Positions 1-8,459 of a stretch of DNA of 64,000 nucleotides are shown here, piece after piece; the stretch's first letter is position 1; the number at the start of each line of letters is the position of its first letter. This stretch comes from Pseudomonas sp. ISL-84 (lineage in GTDB: Bacteria; Bacillota; Bacilli; Bacillales; Cytobacillaceae). A program made the position numbers and the translations under genes. The stretch is taken from assembly GCA_018613035.1 (NCBI GenBank), contig JAGGRA010000039.1:1-64000 (forward strand), written 5' to 3'. The notes beneath the pieces are model-generated. The model worked only from the letters and a program-made list of their open reading frames with translations. It was not told where the DNA came from and searched no databases.

Positions 1-142
1 ACGAAAACGGAAGCCGGGAAAGAAGAAAGGTCTTCATAGAGCTCTTATGACGACGAAAACGGAAGCCAGGAAAGAAGAAAGGTCTTCATGGTGCTATCAT
101 GACGACGAAAACCGAAGCAAGGAAAGAAAAAAGGGCTTCATA
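1..142. repeat. 52-bp direct tandem repeat, about 2.7 copies
   Basis: The motif ACGAAAACGGAAGCC recurs at 1, 53 and 105, always followed by a GGAAAGAAGAAAGG-like stretch and CTTCAT. The period is exactly 52 bp and later copies are slightly diverged. The array is cut by the left window edge, so the true copy number is unknown. No ribosome-binding site or plausible protein is attached. Confidence 0.85.
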
Positions 143-240
143 TTAGTTCACAAATCATGTTCAATAGGAAACACGTGCCTCACAAACAATTATCTAAAAG
201 ATGATTTGTTTAGTACCTAAAGGAAAGTGTGCTCAAAGAG

Positions 241-268
241 GGAGAATGATTCTCCTGCTTTTTTTTTA
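241..268 (+). terminator. intrinsic terminator upstream of the TPR regulator
   Basis: A 6-bp stem GGAGAA/TTCTCC with a TGA loop is followed by TGC and ten T residues. It would end a transcript entering from the left edge; no coding gene for it lies inside the window. Confidence 0.6.
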
Positions 269-331
269 AAATCTATAGAAAGTCGCTTAGAGTTTAACTA
301 TAATAATAGAAACTTTTAACCGAGGTGCAGC

Positions 332-1579
332 ATGATATTAGGGAAAATCATTAAATTTTACAGAGAAAAAGCAGGCCTTACACAGGGGCAGCTGGGAGAA
401 GGGATTTGTTCCGTTACCCATTTAAGTAAAATTGAACGGGGAATCACCGAATATTCAGGGGAAATTACACTTCTGCTTGCCAAGAAACTTAACATTAATC
501 CTGAAGATGAAATGAATCGATATCATGAGCTTTCCAAAAGGCTGAATGAATGGCATGAACACATGATTATGCAGCGTATTCATGAATCAGAAACACTTAA
601 AAACGAACTGGAAGAAGAATCACTTATCCATATGCCAGAATTTCAGCTATTATATTGCATGCTTTCAGCGAGATATTACTTATCTGTGAATCAATTGGAT
701 TCAGCTTATAAGATCATACAGGGAATTCAAAAGAACGATACGGCACTTTCACCCCATGACCATAATATGTTAAAGCATATATTGGGAATTTACTATTTTC
801 TAACCGGGCAATATCGTGATTGCATCAGCAGTTTAACTTCAATCGACCAAGACCAATACCATCATGAAGAATATTATTATCATTTGGCGATTGCCTATCA
901 TTCAATCCATTCAAATATTACAGCCTACTATTATGGTAAAAAGGCTCTTCAATATTTTCAGCGAACCTTAAACATCCTGCGCATTATTGATACAGAAATG
1001 CTTTTAATTATCCAGCTCAACTCAAAGGAGCTTCATGATTTCTTTGAGACGAAAGAAAAATATGAACAGCTCATTAAATTATGTGATGCCTGCAATTCAG
1101 GTGACAGGAAATCCAAGCTCTATTATAATCTTGGTTTTGAATACTTTCGTCGAAAGAAATATCCGGATTCAGCTGCTCTCTATAAGGAAGCACTTAAATT
1201 AACGGATAAAAACGCCCCTCATTACTTAACAGCCTTGGATGGATATTTACATACCTGCTTTAAAGGCAGCCTGGAATCCCGTGCAACGTTAATCGAACTA
1301 GCGGAAAAAGGGCTGAAGCAGGCAAAGGAAATGGATTCTTACACGCTGATCAATTTTCAGCTGCATCTTCATTTGCTAAAAGATGAAGAAGAAAATTATT
1401 ATCAACTAATAGAAGAGTCAGCCCTCCCTTTCTTTAAGAAAATTGGCTATGGCATTTTAATCGACCATTACGAGAGAAAGCTATTTCATTATTACTCTAA
1501 AAAGGGAGACGACCAAAAAGCATTGGAATTGGCAAGCTCGTTTATTGGCAAGCAAAAAAGCTACTATGATTATGACTAG
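332..1579 (+). CDS. XRE-family regulator with TPR domain (RNPP/NprR-like)
   Basis: A cytoplasmic 415-residue transcription regulator. Residues 1-60 form an XRE helix-turn-helix (LTQGQLGEGICSVTHLSKIE). The rest is helical tetratricopeptide-like repeats, for example YYNLGFEYFRRKKYPDSAAL near residue 270. This layout and length match the RNPP group (NprR, PlcR, Rap-like sensors), in which the TPR domain usually binds a short exported peptide. The ATG follows GAGGTG at a good distance, and a TATAAT hexamer lies at 299-304. No signalling-peptide gene follows; an intrinsic terminator does. The ligand and targets are unknown, so the peptide-sensing role is inferred from architecture only. Confidence 0.8.
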   Translation: MILGKIIKFYREKAGLTQGQLGEGICSVTHLSKIERGITEYSGEITLLLAKKLNINPEDEMNRYHELSKRLNEWHEHMIMQRIHESETLKNELEEESLIHMPEFQLLYCMLSARYYLSVNQLDSAYKIIQGIQKNDTALSPHDHNMLKHILGIYYFLTGQYRDCISSLTSIDQDQYHHEEYYYHLAIAYHSIHSNITAYYYGKKALQYFQRTLNILRIIDTEMLLIIQLNSKELHDFFETKEKYEQLIKLCDACNSGDRKSKLYYNLGFEYFRRKKYPDSAALYKEALKLTDKNAPHYLTALDGYLHTCFKGSLESRATLIELAEKGLKQAKEMDSYTLINFQLHLHLLKDEEENYYQLIEESALPFFKKIGYGILIDHYERKLFHYYSKKGDDQKALELASSFIGKQKSYYDYD

Positions 1580-1585
1580 AAAAAT

Positions 1586-1625
1586 AGGCTTGTTCACCTG
1601 TGTCAGCCGGTAACAAGCCTTTATT
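1586..1625. terminator. intrinsic terminator, probably bidirectional
   Basis: AGGCTTGTT pairs with AACAAGCCT across a 21-nt loop, with T-rich sequence on the right and A-rich sequence on the left. It lies between convergent genes and can serve both. Confidence 0.75.
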
Positions 1626-1630
1626 GTTGT

Positions 1631-2566
1631 TTACCTTATCGCCCCATGCGGCAGCACAGCATGGACTCCTTTAACCCCATTTACCACCTGTGTAATTCTC
1701 AAATCAACCGTTACACTTGCTAATGCTAGTGCTTCAGCTTTTCCAAGCCTATGTGTCTCCTGGATCCATTCCACCATTCCATTCAAAGCATCAGCAGCTG
1801 CAGTATTCAAATCCTCATGAAAACCAAATGTAATCCAGCCTGAAGGAGTATTGGCTGTTGGCAGTTTTAAATGCATATCTTCTCTAACCGTTAACGTAAT
1901 ATCAACTAAATCCATTGGACATTCGATGGCTGTCCCGGATACTTCCCCGTCTCCCTGTGCCGCATGGCCATCGCCAATGGAGAAAAGAGCTCCTTCTACT
2001 GAGATCGGCAAATATAAGGTACTTCCTCTGCCAAGCTCTTTGCAATCAATATTACCGCCGCAATATCGTGGTGGAGAAGTTGAATGAACCCCTGGCTCTG
2101 CAGGTGCAACGCCCATCAATCCGATGAATGGATTAAGGGCTACATGAAATGGACGGCCTGCAATCTGGCTGGTCCCTGTCATGGTGACCGGATTCAGTTC
2201 CCAATCCAATTGAATTCGCTCTCCGCCAGTTAAACCAAGCTGATCGTTCTGCCAGCTTTTATTGCCTCCAGCCCAATTTCGTCCATACCATCCAGGCACT
2301 ACATCATTAAGCTTTACTTCCAAAACCATTCCAGGCTTGGCCTTTTTGATTTCGATAGGTCCTACCATCGGATGTCCAGGCTTCTCCTCATTCTCTTTTG
2401 AATGAAAAACAACGCGCTCTTCATCCATTGTGCCAGAATACCCCCATTGGATATCTGGCGTTTGAAGCCGGAGGGAATCTCCCGAATCTATTGTTAAAAT
2501 AGGCTGGTATTCATTGCTGAATGAACCGTGAAGATGCTGATCTTTTATGGAAAGTGTATGAATCAT
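1631..2566 (-). CDS. acetamidase/formamidase family protein
   Basis: A 311-residue member of the FmdA/AmdA acetamidase/formamidase family, whose members hydrolyse short-chain amides such as formamide or acetamide to the acid plus ammonia. Family-like segments include GPIEIKKAKPGMVLEV, the central NPFIGLMGVAPAEPG and GGNIDCKELGRGSTLYLPI, and GDGHAAQGDGEVSGTAIE. The length fits the shorter Bacillus form. Reading is leftward, and the EamA exporter gene ends 55 bp upstream of its start, so the two may be co-transcribed. Real substrates of Bacillus members are mostly untested, so the specific amide is not assigned. Confidence 0.88.
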   Translation of the reverse strand: MIHTLSIKDQHLHGSFSNEYQPILTIDSGDSLRLQTPDIQWGYSGTMDEERVVFHSKENEEKPGHPMVGPIEIKKAKPGMVLEVKLNDVVPGWYGRNWAGGNKSWQNDQLGLTGGERIQLDWELNPVTMTGTSQIAGRPFHVALNPFIGLMGVAPAEPGVHSTSPPRYCGGNIDCKELGRGSTLYLPISVEGALFSIGDGHAAQGDGEVSGTAIECPMDLVDITLTVREDMHLKLPTANTPSGWITFGFHEDLNTAAADALNGMVEWIQETHRLGKAEALALASVTVDLRITQVVNGVKGVHAVLPHGAIR

Positions 2567-2621
2567 AAATGTTCTCCCCTTAAACGTTTATTATGTACAT
2601 TTCTTAGCTTTGATTAGTAAT

Positions 2622-3557
2622 CTAAGCAGTCTTATTTCTCAGCACATTATTTCGATGCTTTTTATTAAATAATGTTGTATTCGTGCCTACATAAACGCCT
2701 GTTAAAACGAAGCCTGCCCCAATGGCATGAGCCAATGTGAAGGTTTCACCCAAAAAGACGGTAGCCATAATAACAGCAGAAACTGGCATCACATTGATAA
2801 AAATAGAAGCCTTGGCTGCACCCACTTCTTTAATTCCGTTGTAATACATAACAAAGGAAACAACTGTAACGAAAATGCTCATATGAGCAATAGCAGTCCA
2901 AGTTATCATGCTGGCTTGCTGGACATCCTGCCAAGATGTCTCAGTTAAAGCAAATGGCATCAGAAAGACTGTTCCGTATGCCACTGCATAAGTGGTGGAT
3001 TCGACTGAGCTAAATTTCTTTAGTACGATTTTACCCACGACACTGTATAGGGCCCAGCTCACAACAGCTCCGAGCAATACAAAGTCAATTGGTTCAAAAC
3101 CGAATTGAAAAAGGGTGAGCAGGTGACCGTCCGTAATGATAAAAGCAACCCCTGTCAAAGCAATTCCCATTCCAATGATGTTGTTTCTTGTAATCTTCTC
3201 TTTTAAAAATAACCCTGATAAAAGCACGATTAGCACTGGGTTGGAGGCAATAAATAAAGAGCTTTTAATAACCGGTGCATGTTTGGTAGCTAAAAAGAAA
3301 CAGATATTATACAGGGCAATTCCGGTTAAGCCAAGAACAGCAAACAAGCCATGATCTTTTAATGAAGGTTTCTGCCGATCCTTTTCCATGATCCACATAA
3401 GCGGGAAAAGCAGGAGAGCAGCTCCCAAAAATCGCAGAAAAGCTACCGTAGCGGGCTCAAAGCTTTGTACAGCAAACTTTCCGGCAATAAACGCACTGCC
3501 CCAGGTGGCAGTTGCTAATGTCAGCATTCCATATGTAAGCCATAATCTCTTTTTCAA
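2622..3557 (-). CDS. EamA/DMT-family transporter
   Basis: A 311-residue integral membrane protein with about ten hydrophobic segments arranged as two EamA repeats. The first starts at LTYGMLTLATATWGSAFIAGK and the second near residue 155. This is the drug/metabolite transporter superfamily, usually exporters of amino acids or metabolites. The start ATG has a GAAGGCGAAG ribosome-binding site. The acetamidase/formamidase gene follows 55 bp downstream on the same strand. The cargo cannot be predicted from sequence. Confidence 0.88.
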   Translation of the reverse strand: MKKRLWLTYGMLTLATATWGSAFIAGKFAVQSFEPATVAFLRFLGAALLLFPLMWIMEKDRQKPSLKDHGLFAVLGLTGIALYNICFFLATKHAPVIKSSLFIASNPVLIVLLSGLFLKEKITRNNIIGMGIALTGVAFIITDGHLLTLFQFGFEPIDFVLLGAVVSWALYSVVGKIVLKKFSSVESTTYAVAYGTVFLMPFALTETSWQDVQQASMITWTAIAHMSIFVTVVSFVMYYNGIKEVGAAKASIFINVMPVSAVIMATVFLGETFTLAHAIGAGFVLTGVYVGTNTTLFNKKHRNNVLRNKTA

Positions 3558-3889
3558 ATCTTCGCCTTCTTTTTAATTTTTTATAAATAGTATTATAGCA
3601 TCTTTTTCGGAACGCGAAATAGTTATTTTTTTCGATAAAGGCAAGCATTTAAATATAGGAAAAAGGGAGGATGAATGATTGCTTTATTTTTCAATTCTTT
3701 GTCGGTTTAAAGGAGAAAAGCATTTGTTGTCCTATATTTGTACTATAAAAATAGGAGAATAACCAAAATCCTGTACTTTTAATTGGCTGAAAATTCATAC
3801 TTTCAACTCTATTAATAGTCAAGATCTTCTTATACTATTCTTTTAGAGTCCCGAATGAAAACGGGACTACATTAAAGGGGTGAATACAT
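3558..3889. other. intergenic region between divergent genes
   Basis: About 330 AT-rich bases between the leftward EamA gene and the rightward carboxypeptidase gene. Short ORFs here lack ribosome-binding sites. A TATACT hexamer at 3831-3836 could be part of the carboxypeptidase promoter, but no matching -35 box was seen. No RNA gene recognised. Confidence 0.5.
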
Positions 3890-5020
3890 ATGAAGAAGAT
3901 GAACATTGCAGGGAAAGCCAGCATGCTGACAGCCATATTTGTATTGCTGTTCTCCACGCTTTCCTTCGCGGCGACAGTTCCAGGAGGACCATCAACAGAA
4001 GGGAACACAAACATTAACAGCATGCTTTCTTATGAGGAAGTTGTTAAAACTCTCAAAAGCATTGAACAGACAAGCAAGGGGAAAGTAGAAGTTTTTACTT
4101 TGGATCGCTTCGGAAAATCAGAGCAGGGCAGAAGCATTTATGCAGCAAAGGTAGGGACTGGTGAAAAAAAGATCTGGATTCAGGCACAAATCCATGGGAA
4201 TGAAAAACTGGTAACAGAGGCAGCGCTGCAGCTGTTAAAAACTTATGCCAGCAACAATTCAAAGGAAGTTCAAACAGTCCTGGAAGAGTCCACTCTTTAT
4301 TTTATTCCAATGTATAATCCGGATGGGGCGGAAATGAATACCCGCGGCACGAAGATTATGGAAACTGGACAATTACTTGATTTAAATCGTGATTGGGTGG
4401 AAGGCGGCTTTAAAGCTAAAGAATCTGAAGTGGTTTATTCCTATTGGGCAGAATTGAAGCCGGACTTCGCCATTGACTTGCATCATCAGGGATTAAAGCA
4501 GGTTTATGGTACGAATGAAGCGACTTCTTTCTCCCTTGGGGTCTCTCTTGCTCCGAATGGGCCAACATTGCCTGGTTATAAGAATTACAATGATGTAACC
4601 AGACAGATGCTTGCATACGTCTATGACGAAATGAGCGGATATGGCTATACTCATATCGACCGTTACCAGATTGTTGATAGTGAAAACCAGGTTGGCTACG
4701 ATATTGATATTAAAGGCGGAGTTGTGTCAGCGATGATGATGGGATTGAATTATAACGGTTTGAACCCAGACCATTACAGCCATCCGGCAGTGTTTTTTGA
4801 AACAAAAGGAAATTCAAGCGATGGCAGCCTTGGCCAAAAATCGAATGGATACTTAACAAAACAAAACTATTTAGCCTTAAAATCCCTTGTTTATGGATAT
4901 GTGACAGGAGAGGTCAATGAAGTGGATCCAGAACATTGGAATGATATACCGGCCTATCCTTTAGCAGGTTACTGGACGGATTATAACGGTATTGTTCCTG
5001 TTGGGGCATCAGGGTTTTAA
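3890..5020 (+). CDS. secreted M14 family zinc carboxypeptidase
   Basis: A 376-residue exported peptidase. Residues 1-27 are a signal peptide (KK start, hydrophobic TAIFVLLFSTLSFA, cleavage near SFA-A). The M14 fold follows. Zinc ligands are predicted as H102 and E105 in IHGNE and a histidine in DLHHQG near residue 198. An NRD substrate-binding arginine lies near residue 167, and the catalytic glutamate is probably in VFFETKG. It should trim C-terminal residues from peptides outside the cell. The ATG follows AAGGGGTG and an intrinsic terminator follows, so it looks monocistronic. M14 members vary widely in specificity, so the preferred peptide is unknown. Confidence 0.9.
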   Translation: MKKMNIAGKASMLTAIFVLLFSTLSFAATVPGGPSTEGNTNINSMLSYEEVVKTLKSIEQTSKGKVEVFTLDRFGKSEQGRSIYAAKVGTGEKKIWIQAQIHGNEKLVTEAALQLLKTYASNNSKEVQTVLEESTLYFIPMYNPDGAEMNTRGTKIMETGQLLDLNRDWVEGGFKAKESEVVYSYWAELKPDFAIDLHHQGLKQVYGTNEATSFSLGVSLAPNGPTLPGYKNYNDVTRQMLAYVYDEMSGYGYTHIDRYQIVDSENQVGYDIDIKGGVVSAMMMGLNYNGLNPDHYSHPAVFFETKGNSSDGSLGQKSNGYLTKQNYLALKSLVYGYVTGEVNEVDPEHWNDIPAYPLAGYWTDYNGIVPVGASGF

Positions 5021-5044
5021 GATAACCCAGAGAATAAAAGTGAC

Positions 5045-5072
5045 GGAAGCTGGTATTTATGCCAGCTTCTTT
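5045..5072 (+). terminator. intrinsic terminator of the M14 peptidase gene
   Basis: GAAGCTGG and CCAGCTTC form the stem, followed by TTTTTT. It lies just downstream of the peptidase stop codon. Confidence 0.85.
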
Positions 5073-5078
5073 TTTACT

Positions 5079-5222
5079 TCATTTATTATTCTTCCTCTTT
5101 TCATTTTCACCTACCATATTCTTCACGTCTTCTGTCATTTTATCAAAGGTCTGATTTACCCGATTCATTAACACTTCCTGATGAGTGTCGCTGTTCTGAA
5201 ATTCATTTCGATTTTTAGCCAT
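5079..5222 (-). CDS. small hydrophilic protein, 47 aa
   Basis: A small protein starting MAKNRNEFQN and ending in a lysine/asparagine-rich tail. The start at 5222 is chosen because a strong ACGGAGGTG ribosome-binding site sits just before it; the longer in-frame ORF has no such signal. It is hydrophilic, rich in N, E and K, and lacks membrane segments and cysteines, as do many small sporulation or stress proteins in Bacillaceae. I do not recognise a family. It lies between the carboxypeptidase terminator and the divergent spore gene yyaC. Confidence 0.65.
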   Translation of the reverse strand: MAKNRNEFQNSDTHQEVLMNRVNQTFDKMTEDVKNMVGENEKRKNNK

Positions 5223-5533
5223 GTTGTTCACCTCCGTTAATAATAGAGTTTGTATAAGCAACCAAAATATTCCTCAAATTAATATGGTTTGCATGAACCC
5301 TTAATGAATGCTTTTTAGTATGATTGTAAAAAGGGTCTTTCGAATATATATGTGTCTGCAAGGGTACATAATGAAGTAATAAGCTTAACTATATTAATAT
5401 TTCCCTTTTTTGCATTCATTGTTTACACTAAGAATAATTATCATTGCTAAAAAAATATAAACATTGCAAAATAGCGGTTATCAGATAGAACACTTTACAT
5501 AATATCGTTACAGGAGAGGAGGGGAAGCAGGTA
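5223..5533. other. intergenic region upstream of yyaC
   Basis: About 310 AT-rich bases between a leftward small gene and yyaC. A GAATA...15 nt...GGTACATAAT arrangement at 5342-5371 loosely resembles forespore-sigma promoters, as expected for a YyaC gene, but the match is imperfect and distant from the start. No RNA gene seen. Confidence 0.35.
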
Positions 5534-6154
5534 ATGTGGCCTTTTTCAATGAACAAAAAAAGCAAAAAAATAGTGGACGCAGCTAGTTATATATCAGTAA
5601 AGGAAACGACAGAAGAAGCTGAAATCGAAAAAATGGTTTCCAAATTGGAAGATATCTTCTACAGTACTTCAAAGGAAATTGTTATATTGTGTATTGGTTC
5701 TGACCGTTCGACAGGAGATTCACTGGGCCCTATGGTTGGAAAACTTTTAGAAGAACGGAATATTTCTTACCCAGTGTATGGAACCCTTAAAGAGCCGGTC
5801 CATGCTTTAAATATCAAGAAAGTTCTAAAAAAAATACATGAATCCCATGAGGATCCGTTTGTATTCGGGATTGATGCCTGTCTGGGGGATGAGCGGCAAG
5901 TTGGCTATATATTAATGAGAGAAGGCCCATTTATTCCTGGGAATGCTGTCAATAGGGTTTTGCCAAGTGTGGGGGATTACCACTTGAAGGCGATCGTCAA
6001 TACGCTAGATCCTTTATCCCCTGTCCATTCCTTAAACAGTACTCGATTATACACTGTTTTAAAGCTGGCTGAGATTATTAGTGAAATTATTGCACGAGTA
6101 GCTGGGAATGACAGAATATCAAGAGGGAATGAAGAGAAAAGTATTTTTGGTTAA
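5534..6154 (+). CDS. yyaC: spore protease YyaC family protein
   Basis: A 206-residue member of the YyaC (DUF1256) family, related to the germination-protease/hydrogenase-maturation peptidase fold. Diagnostic segments are IGSDRSTGDSLGPMVG (near residues 55-70), FGIDACLGDERQVGYI and NRVLPSVGDYHLKAIVN. The length matches the family's usual roughly 205 residues. In B. subtilis yyaC belongs to the forespore programme; its exact substrate is not settled. The ATG follows GAGAGGAGGGG. The last 15-20 residues are a loose hydrophilic tail. Confidence 0.9.
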   Translation: MWPFSMNKKSKKIVDAASYISVKETTEEAEIEKMVSKLEDIFYSTSKEIVILCIGSDRSTGDSLGPMVGKLLEERNISYPVYGTLKEPVHALNIKKVLKKIHESHEDPFVFGIDACLGDERQVGYILMREGPFIPGNAVNRVLPSVGDYHLKAIVNTLDPLSPVHSLNSTRLYTVLKLAEIISEIIARVAGNDRISRGNEEKSIFG

Positions 6155-6168
6155 AACAACCAGAAAAA

Positions 6169-6216
6169 TTGCTGTTCTGGAAATAGGTAAGTTATAATCA
6201 GTATAAAGTATACCAA
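6169..6216 (+). promoter_or_regulatory. promoter and GTATAC operator of the first GntR gene
   Basis: A -35 TTGCTG (6169-6174) and -10 TATAAT (6193-6198) are separated by 18 bp. An operator-like AAGTATACCAAG covers the expected transcription start (6205-6216, core GTATAC 6208-6213). This is the reverse complement form of the TTGGTATACAA motif found at many promoters up to 20.9 kb. The position suggests autorepression. Confidence 0.65.
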
Positions 6217-6233
6217 GAGAAAGAGGGAACTTG

Positions 6234-6908
6234 ATGGGGAATAATTGGACGGAGGATAATTTGATCTCTATTCGCGAGAGAGTTTATCTTCATATTAAAG
6301 ATTTAATATTAGATGGTGAATTTAAAGCGGGAGACCGGCTGGTGGAACGGGAACTTGCAGAAAGGCTGAACATCAGCAGGACGCCAATTCGCGAAGCGCT
6401 TTTTCGGCTGGAATCCCAGGGGTTTGTCAAAACCGTGCCAAGAAAAGGGGTTATCGTGGCAGATATTTCTGAAAAAGAAATTATAGAAGTATTCACGATC
6501 CTTTCTTCTCTTGAGGTTCTAGCTGCGAAACTAGCAGTGCAAAAGCTGGATGATGAGACGAAAAGCAAGTTCTCAGCAAGCATTAAAAAGGTTGAAAATT
6601 ACCTGAATCATCCTGATGAGGATGCTTCCGACCTTCATAGGGACCTGAATCATCTCCTATACAGCTCTGCAAAAAATGTAAAGCTTTACGAAATGCTAAG
6701 CGGACTATCCGATTATATCCGGGCTTTTGCAAAGATCGGCCACAAAAACCCAGGCAGGGCGAAACAGTCAATGGAAGAGCATTTAAAAATTATGGAAGCG
6801 ATTGTCAATAAAGAAATAGAAATGGCAGAATATTTAACAAAAATACATATTGAAAACTCTAAAAAAGCATATGTAGAAGCCGTTCAGCCGAGCGAAAAGA
6901 AAGACTGA
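6234..6908 (+). CDS. GntR family regulator with FCD domain (first paralog)
   Basis: A 224-residue cytoplasmic regulator of the FadR/FCD subfamily. Residues about 10-75 are the winged helix (AGDRLVERELAERLNISRTPIREALFRLE, split across the GntR signature) and residues about 85-215 the all-helical FCD ligand-sensing domain. The ATG at 6234 is preferred over the in-frame TTG at 6231 because GAGGG is correctly spaced only for the ATG. A close paralog lies at 19923, with near-identical DNA-binding helices. Such proteins usually repress catabolic genes until a small acid binds. The surrounding GTATAC motifs are the likely operators. The ligand is unknown. Confidence 0.9.
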   Translation: MGNNWTEDNLISIRERVYLHIKDLILDGEFKAGDRLVERELAERLNISRTPIREALFRLESQGFVKTVPRKGVIVADISEKEIIEVFTILSSLEVLAAKLAVQKLDDETKSKFSASIKKVENYLNHPDEDASDLHRDLNHLLYSSAKNVKLYEMLSGLSDYIRAFAKIGHKNPGRAKQSMEEHLKIMEAIVNKEIEMAEYLTKIHIENSKKAYVEAVQPSEKKD

Positions 6909-6940
6909 GAAAGAGCAGTATATGCTCTTTCTTATTTTTT
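6908..6940 (+). terminator. intrinsic terminator of the first GntR gene
   Basis: AGAAAGAGCA pairs with TGCTCTTTCT over a GTATA loop, then TATTTTTT. The stem begins in the stop codon. Confidence 0.88.
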
Positions 6941-7009
6941 AGGCCTCATGAACTACGATAACCCAATTATGTACTTGTACTGCATCGCTTTCATCGTTAA
7001 TCCACTTGC

Positions 7010-7420
7010 TTATTCCCATATCAGCTTTGATCGCTCGAAATCGTCGTTAATCCGTGCGATTAACTCCCAAATCAGGAGTGATCGCCTGAAATCGTCGTTA
7101 ATCCGTGCGATTAACTCCCAAACCAGGAGTGATCGCCTGAAATCGTCGTTAATCCGTGCGTTTAACTCCCAAAACAGGAGTGAATGCCCCGAAATCGTCG
7201 TTAATCCGTGCGATTAACTCCCAAATCAGGAGTGAATGCCCCGAAATCGTCGTTAATCCGTGCGGTTAACTCCCAAAACAGGAGTAAATGCCCGGAAATG
7301 GTCGTAAATCCGTTCAATTAACGACCAAAACAGGAGTGAGCGCCGTCAAATGGTAGTTAATCCACTCGATAACTACCATTACAGTAGTAATCAGACCGAA
7401 ATCGTCCCTCAATGAACTCC
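7010..7420. repeat. 51-52 bp direct tandem repeat array, about 7 copies
   Basis: The unit contains TCGTCGTTAATCCGTGCG, then TTAACTCCCAAA and CAGGAGTGA. Unit starts at 7041, 7092, 7143, 7195 and 7247 give periods of 51, 51, 52 and 52 bp; at least two further, more diverged units follow toward 7400. An open frame through the array (6948-7217) is only a consequence of the 51-bp periodicity; it has no ribosome-binding site. Function unknown. Confidence 0.88.
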
Positions 7421-7451
7421 AAAGCTGCTAAATTCAATAATACCCAGCTTT

Positions 7452-8267
7452 TTATACTCCAATTACCAAAGGTGAAGTTAAATTTTTTAATACTTTTGCC
7501 ACACTCATGGCTACAATCGGACTGGATTTAGGGTTTGTTTCATAAGGCACATTTGAAACGGATATCTCAGTTTCGCCAAAATAGCCTTTCGCTTTGATGG
7601 TATGAGTATTTGTTTGAATGGTCGGATCAGCAAAAACCTGTACTTTTGTGTTTTCAAAGCCGACACCGGCAAGACTTAAAGCCGCTGAAACATTTACGCT
7701 TTGCGGGAATAACTTCGAGGATTCACGTGCGTTGCCTTCATAAATGCAAACTGGCTCGGTTAAGGTTGCTAGATCTACTTTTTCCTCTGCAATTGTACCT
7801 GCCCAGCTCCTCGGGTGTTTCCTTGTTATAAGGGTTATCTCTTCGATCTCACCCAAAGCCCCGGCAGCGATTCGGTCCAGTCCGGCAATGGCTGCAGAAG
7901 GAATAAAGATTTGCTGATTGTACTTTTGGGCCGTTTCTTGAAGATTTTCAAAGAAATCCGTGTCTCCCAGCGCCCCAACAGAAAGGATAATAAGGTGGCT
8001 GCCGCTTGCCAGTGCTTTCTCCCCGTACATCTGTAAAGCTTGATGACCTGCTGCTTCAATGACAATATCTAAATCCCCATTAAAAAATTCTTCTTCATCT
8101 GCAGTAAAACCAAATGTTTGCTGAGATGCTTTCATAGAATCTGTTTCTCTTCTAACAAGTATTGTTTTTAATTCAATATTGCCGGCCTGGTTTCCCTCTA
8201 TTAACTCTGCAATGCCTTTTCCAAGCGTACCATAACCGATGATTCCAGCTTTTAACATATAGGACAC
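7452..8267 (-). CDS. aspartate dehydrogenase-like NAD(P)-dependent enzyme
   Basis: A 271-residue protein resembling L-aspartate dehydrogenase (NadX family). It has an N-terminal Rossmann motif (GIIGYGTLGKGIAELI, residues 7-22), a central nucleotide-fold segment DIVIEAAGHQALQMYGEKAL, and a C-terminal catalytic region with TRKHPRSWAGT and SVAKVLKNLTSP. Members oxidise or reductively form aspartate with NAD(P), and some act in catabolic clusters on other amino acids. The second methionine (MLKAG, residue 4) is an alternative start with the ribosome-binding site nearby. A GTATAC operator lies 68 bp upstream, tying it to the GntR regulon. It reads away from the permease gene. The physiological substrate is uncertain. 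Confidence 0.8.
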   Translation of the reverse strand: MSYMLKAGIIGYGTLGKGIAELIEGNQAGNIELKTILVRRETDSMKASQQTFGFTADEEEFFNGDLDIVIEAAGHQALQMYGEKALASGSHLIILSVGALGDTDFFENLQETAQKYNQQIFIPSAAIAGLDRIAAGALGEIEEITLITRKHPRSWAGTIAEEKVDLATLTEPVCIYEGNARESSKLFPQSVNVSAALSLAGVGFENTKVQVFADPTIQTNTHTIKAKGYFGETEISVSNVPYETNPKSSPIVAMSVAKVLKNLTSPLVIGV

Positions 8268-8331
8268 TCCTTATTTTATGTATTCTATTAATATGGTGAA
8301 AAGGGGAAGCAAACGCATTTTTTGGTATACG

Positions 8332-8343
8332 ATATACTATATA
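8332..8343 (-). promoter_or_regulatory. GTATAC operator upstream of aspartate dehydrogenase-like gene
   Basis: TTGGTATACGA (core 8335-8340), followed by the further palindromic stretch GATATACTATATAC. It sits 68 bp before the leftward gene start, where its promoter should be. Confidence 0.6.
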
Positions 8344-8459
8344 CAAATTTACCATTGATTCTATCCAAATACAGATTAAAATGCAAGGTATTTTCAGGAA
8401 TTTGCTAAAACATCTAAATTTTCAAAATTATTTGCACAATATACATTTTTAGTGTTATT

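Noticed and set aside
1-142. Possible CRISPR array
   Set aside because: Repeats are directly adjacent with a diverging 52-bp unit and no constant-length unique spacers; no cas gene in the window. The same applies to 7010-7420, 11139 and 26221.
148-205. Short ORF (about 15 codons) upstream of the TPR regulator as signal peptide gene
   Set aside because: No ribosome-binding site, no export signal, and it is positioned before rather than after the regulator.
6948-7217. Open frame through the 51-bp repeat array (89 codons)
   Set aside because: Repeat period of 51 is a multiple of three, so the frame stays open by chance; there is no ribosome-binding site and the predicted chain is a simple repeat.
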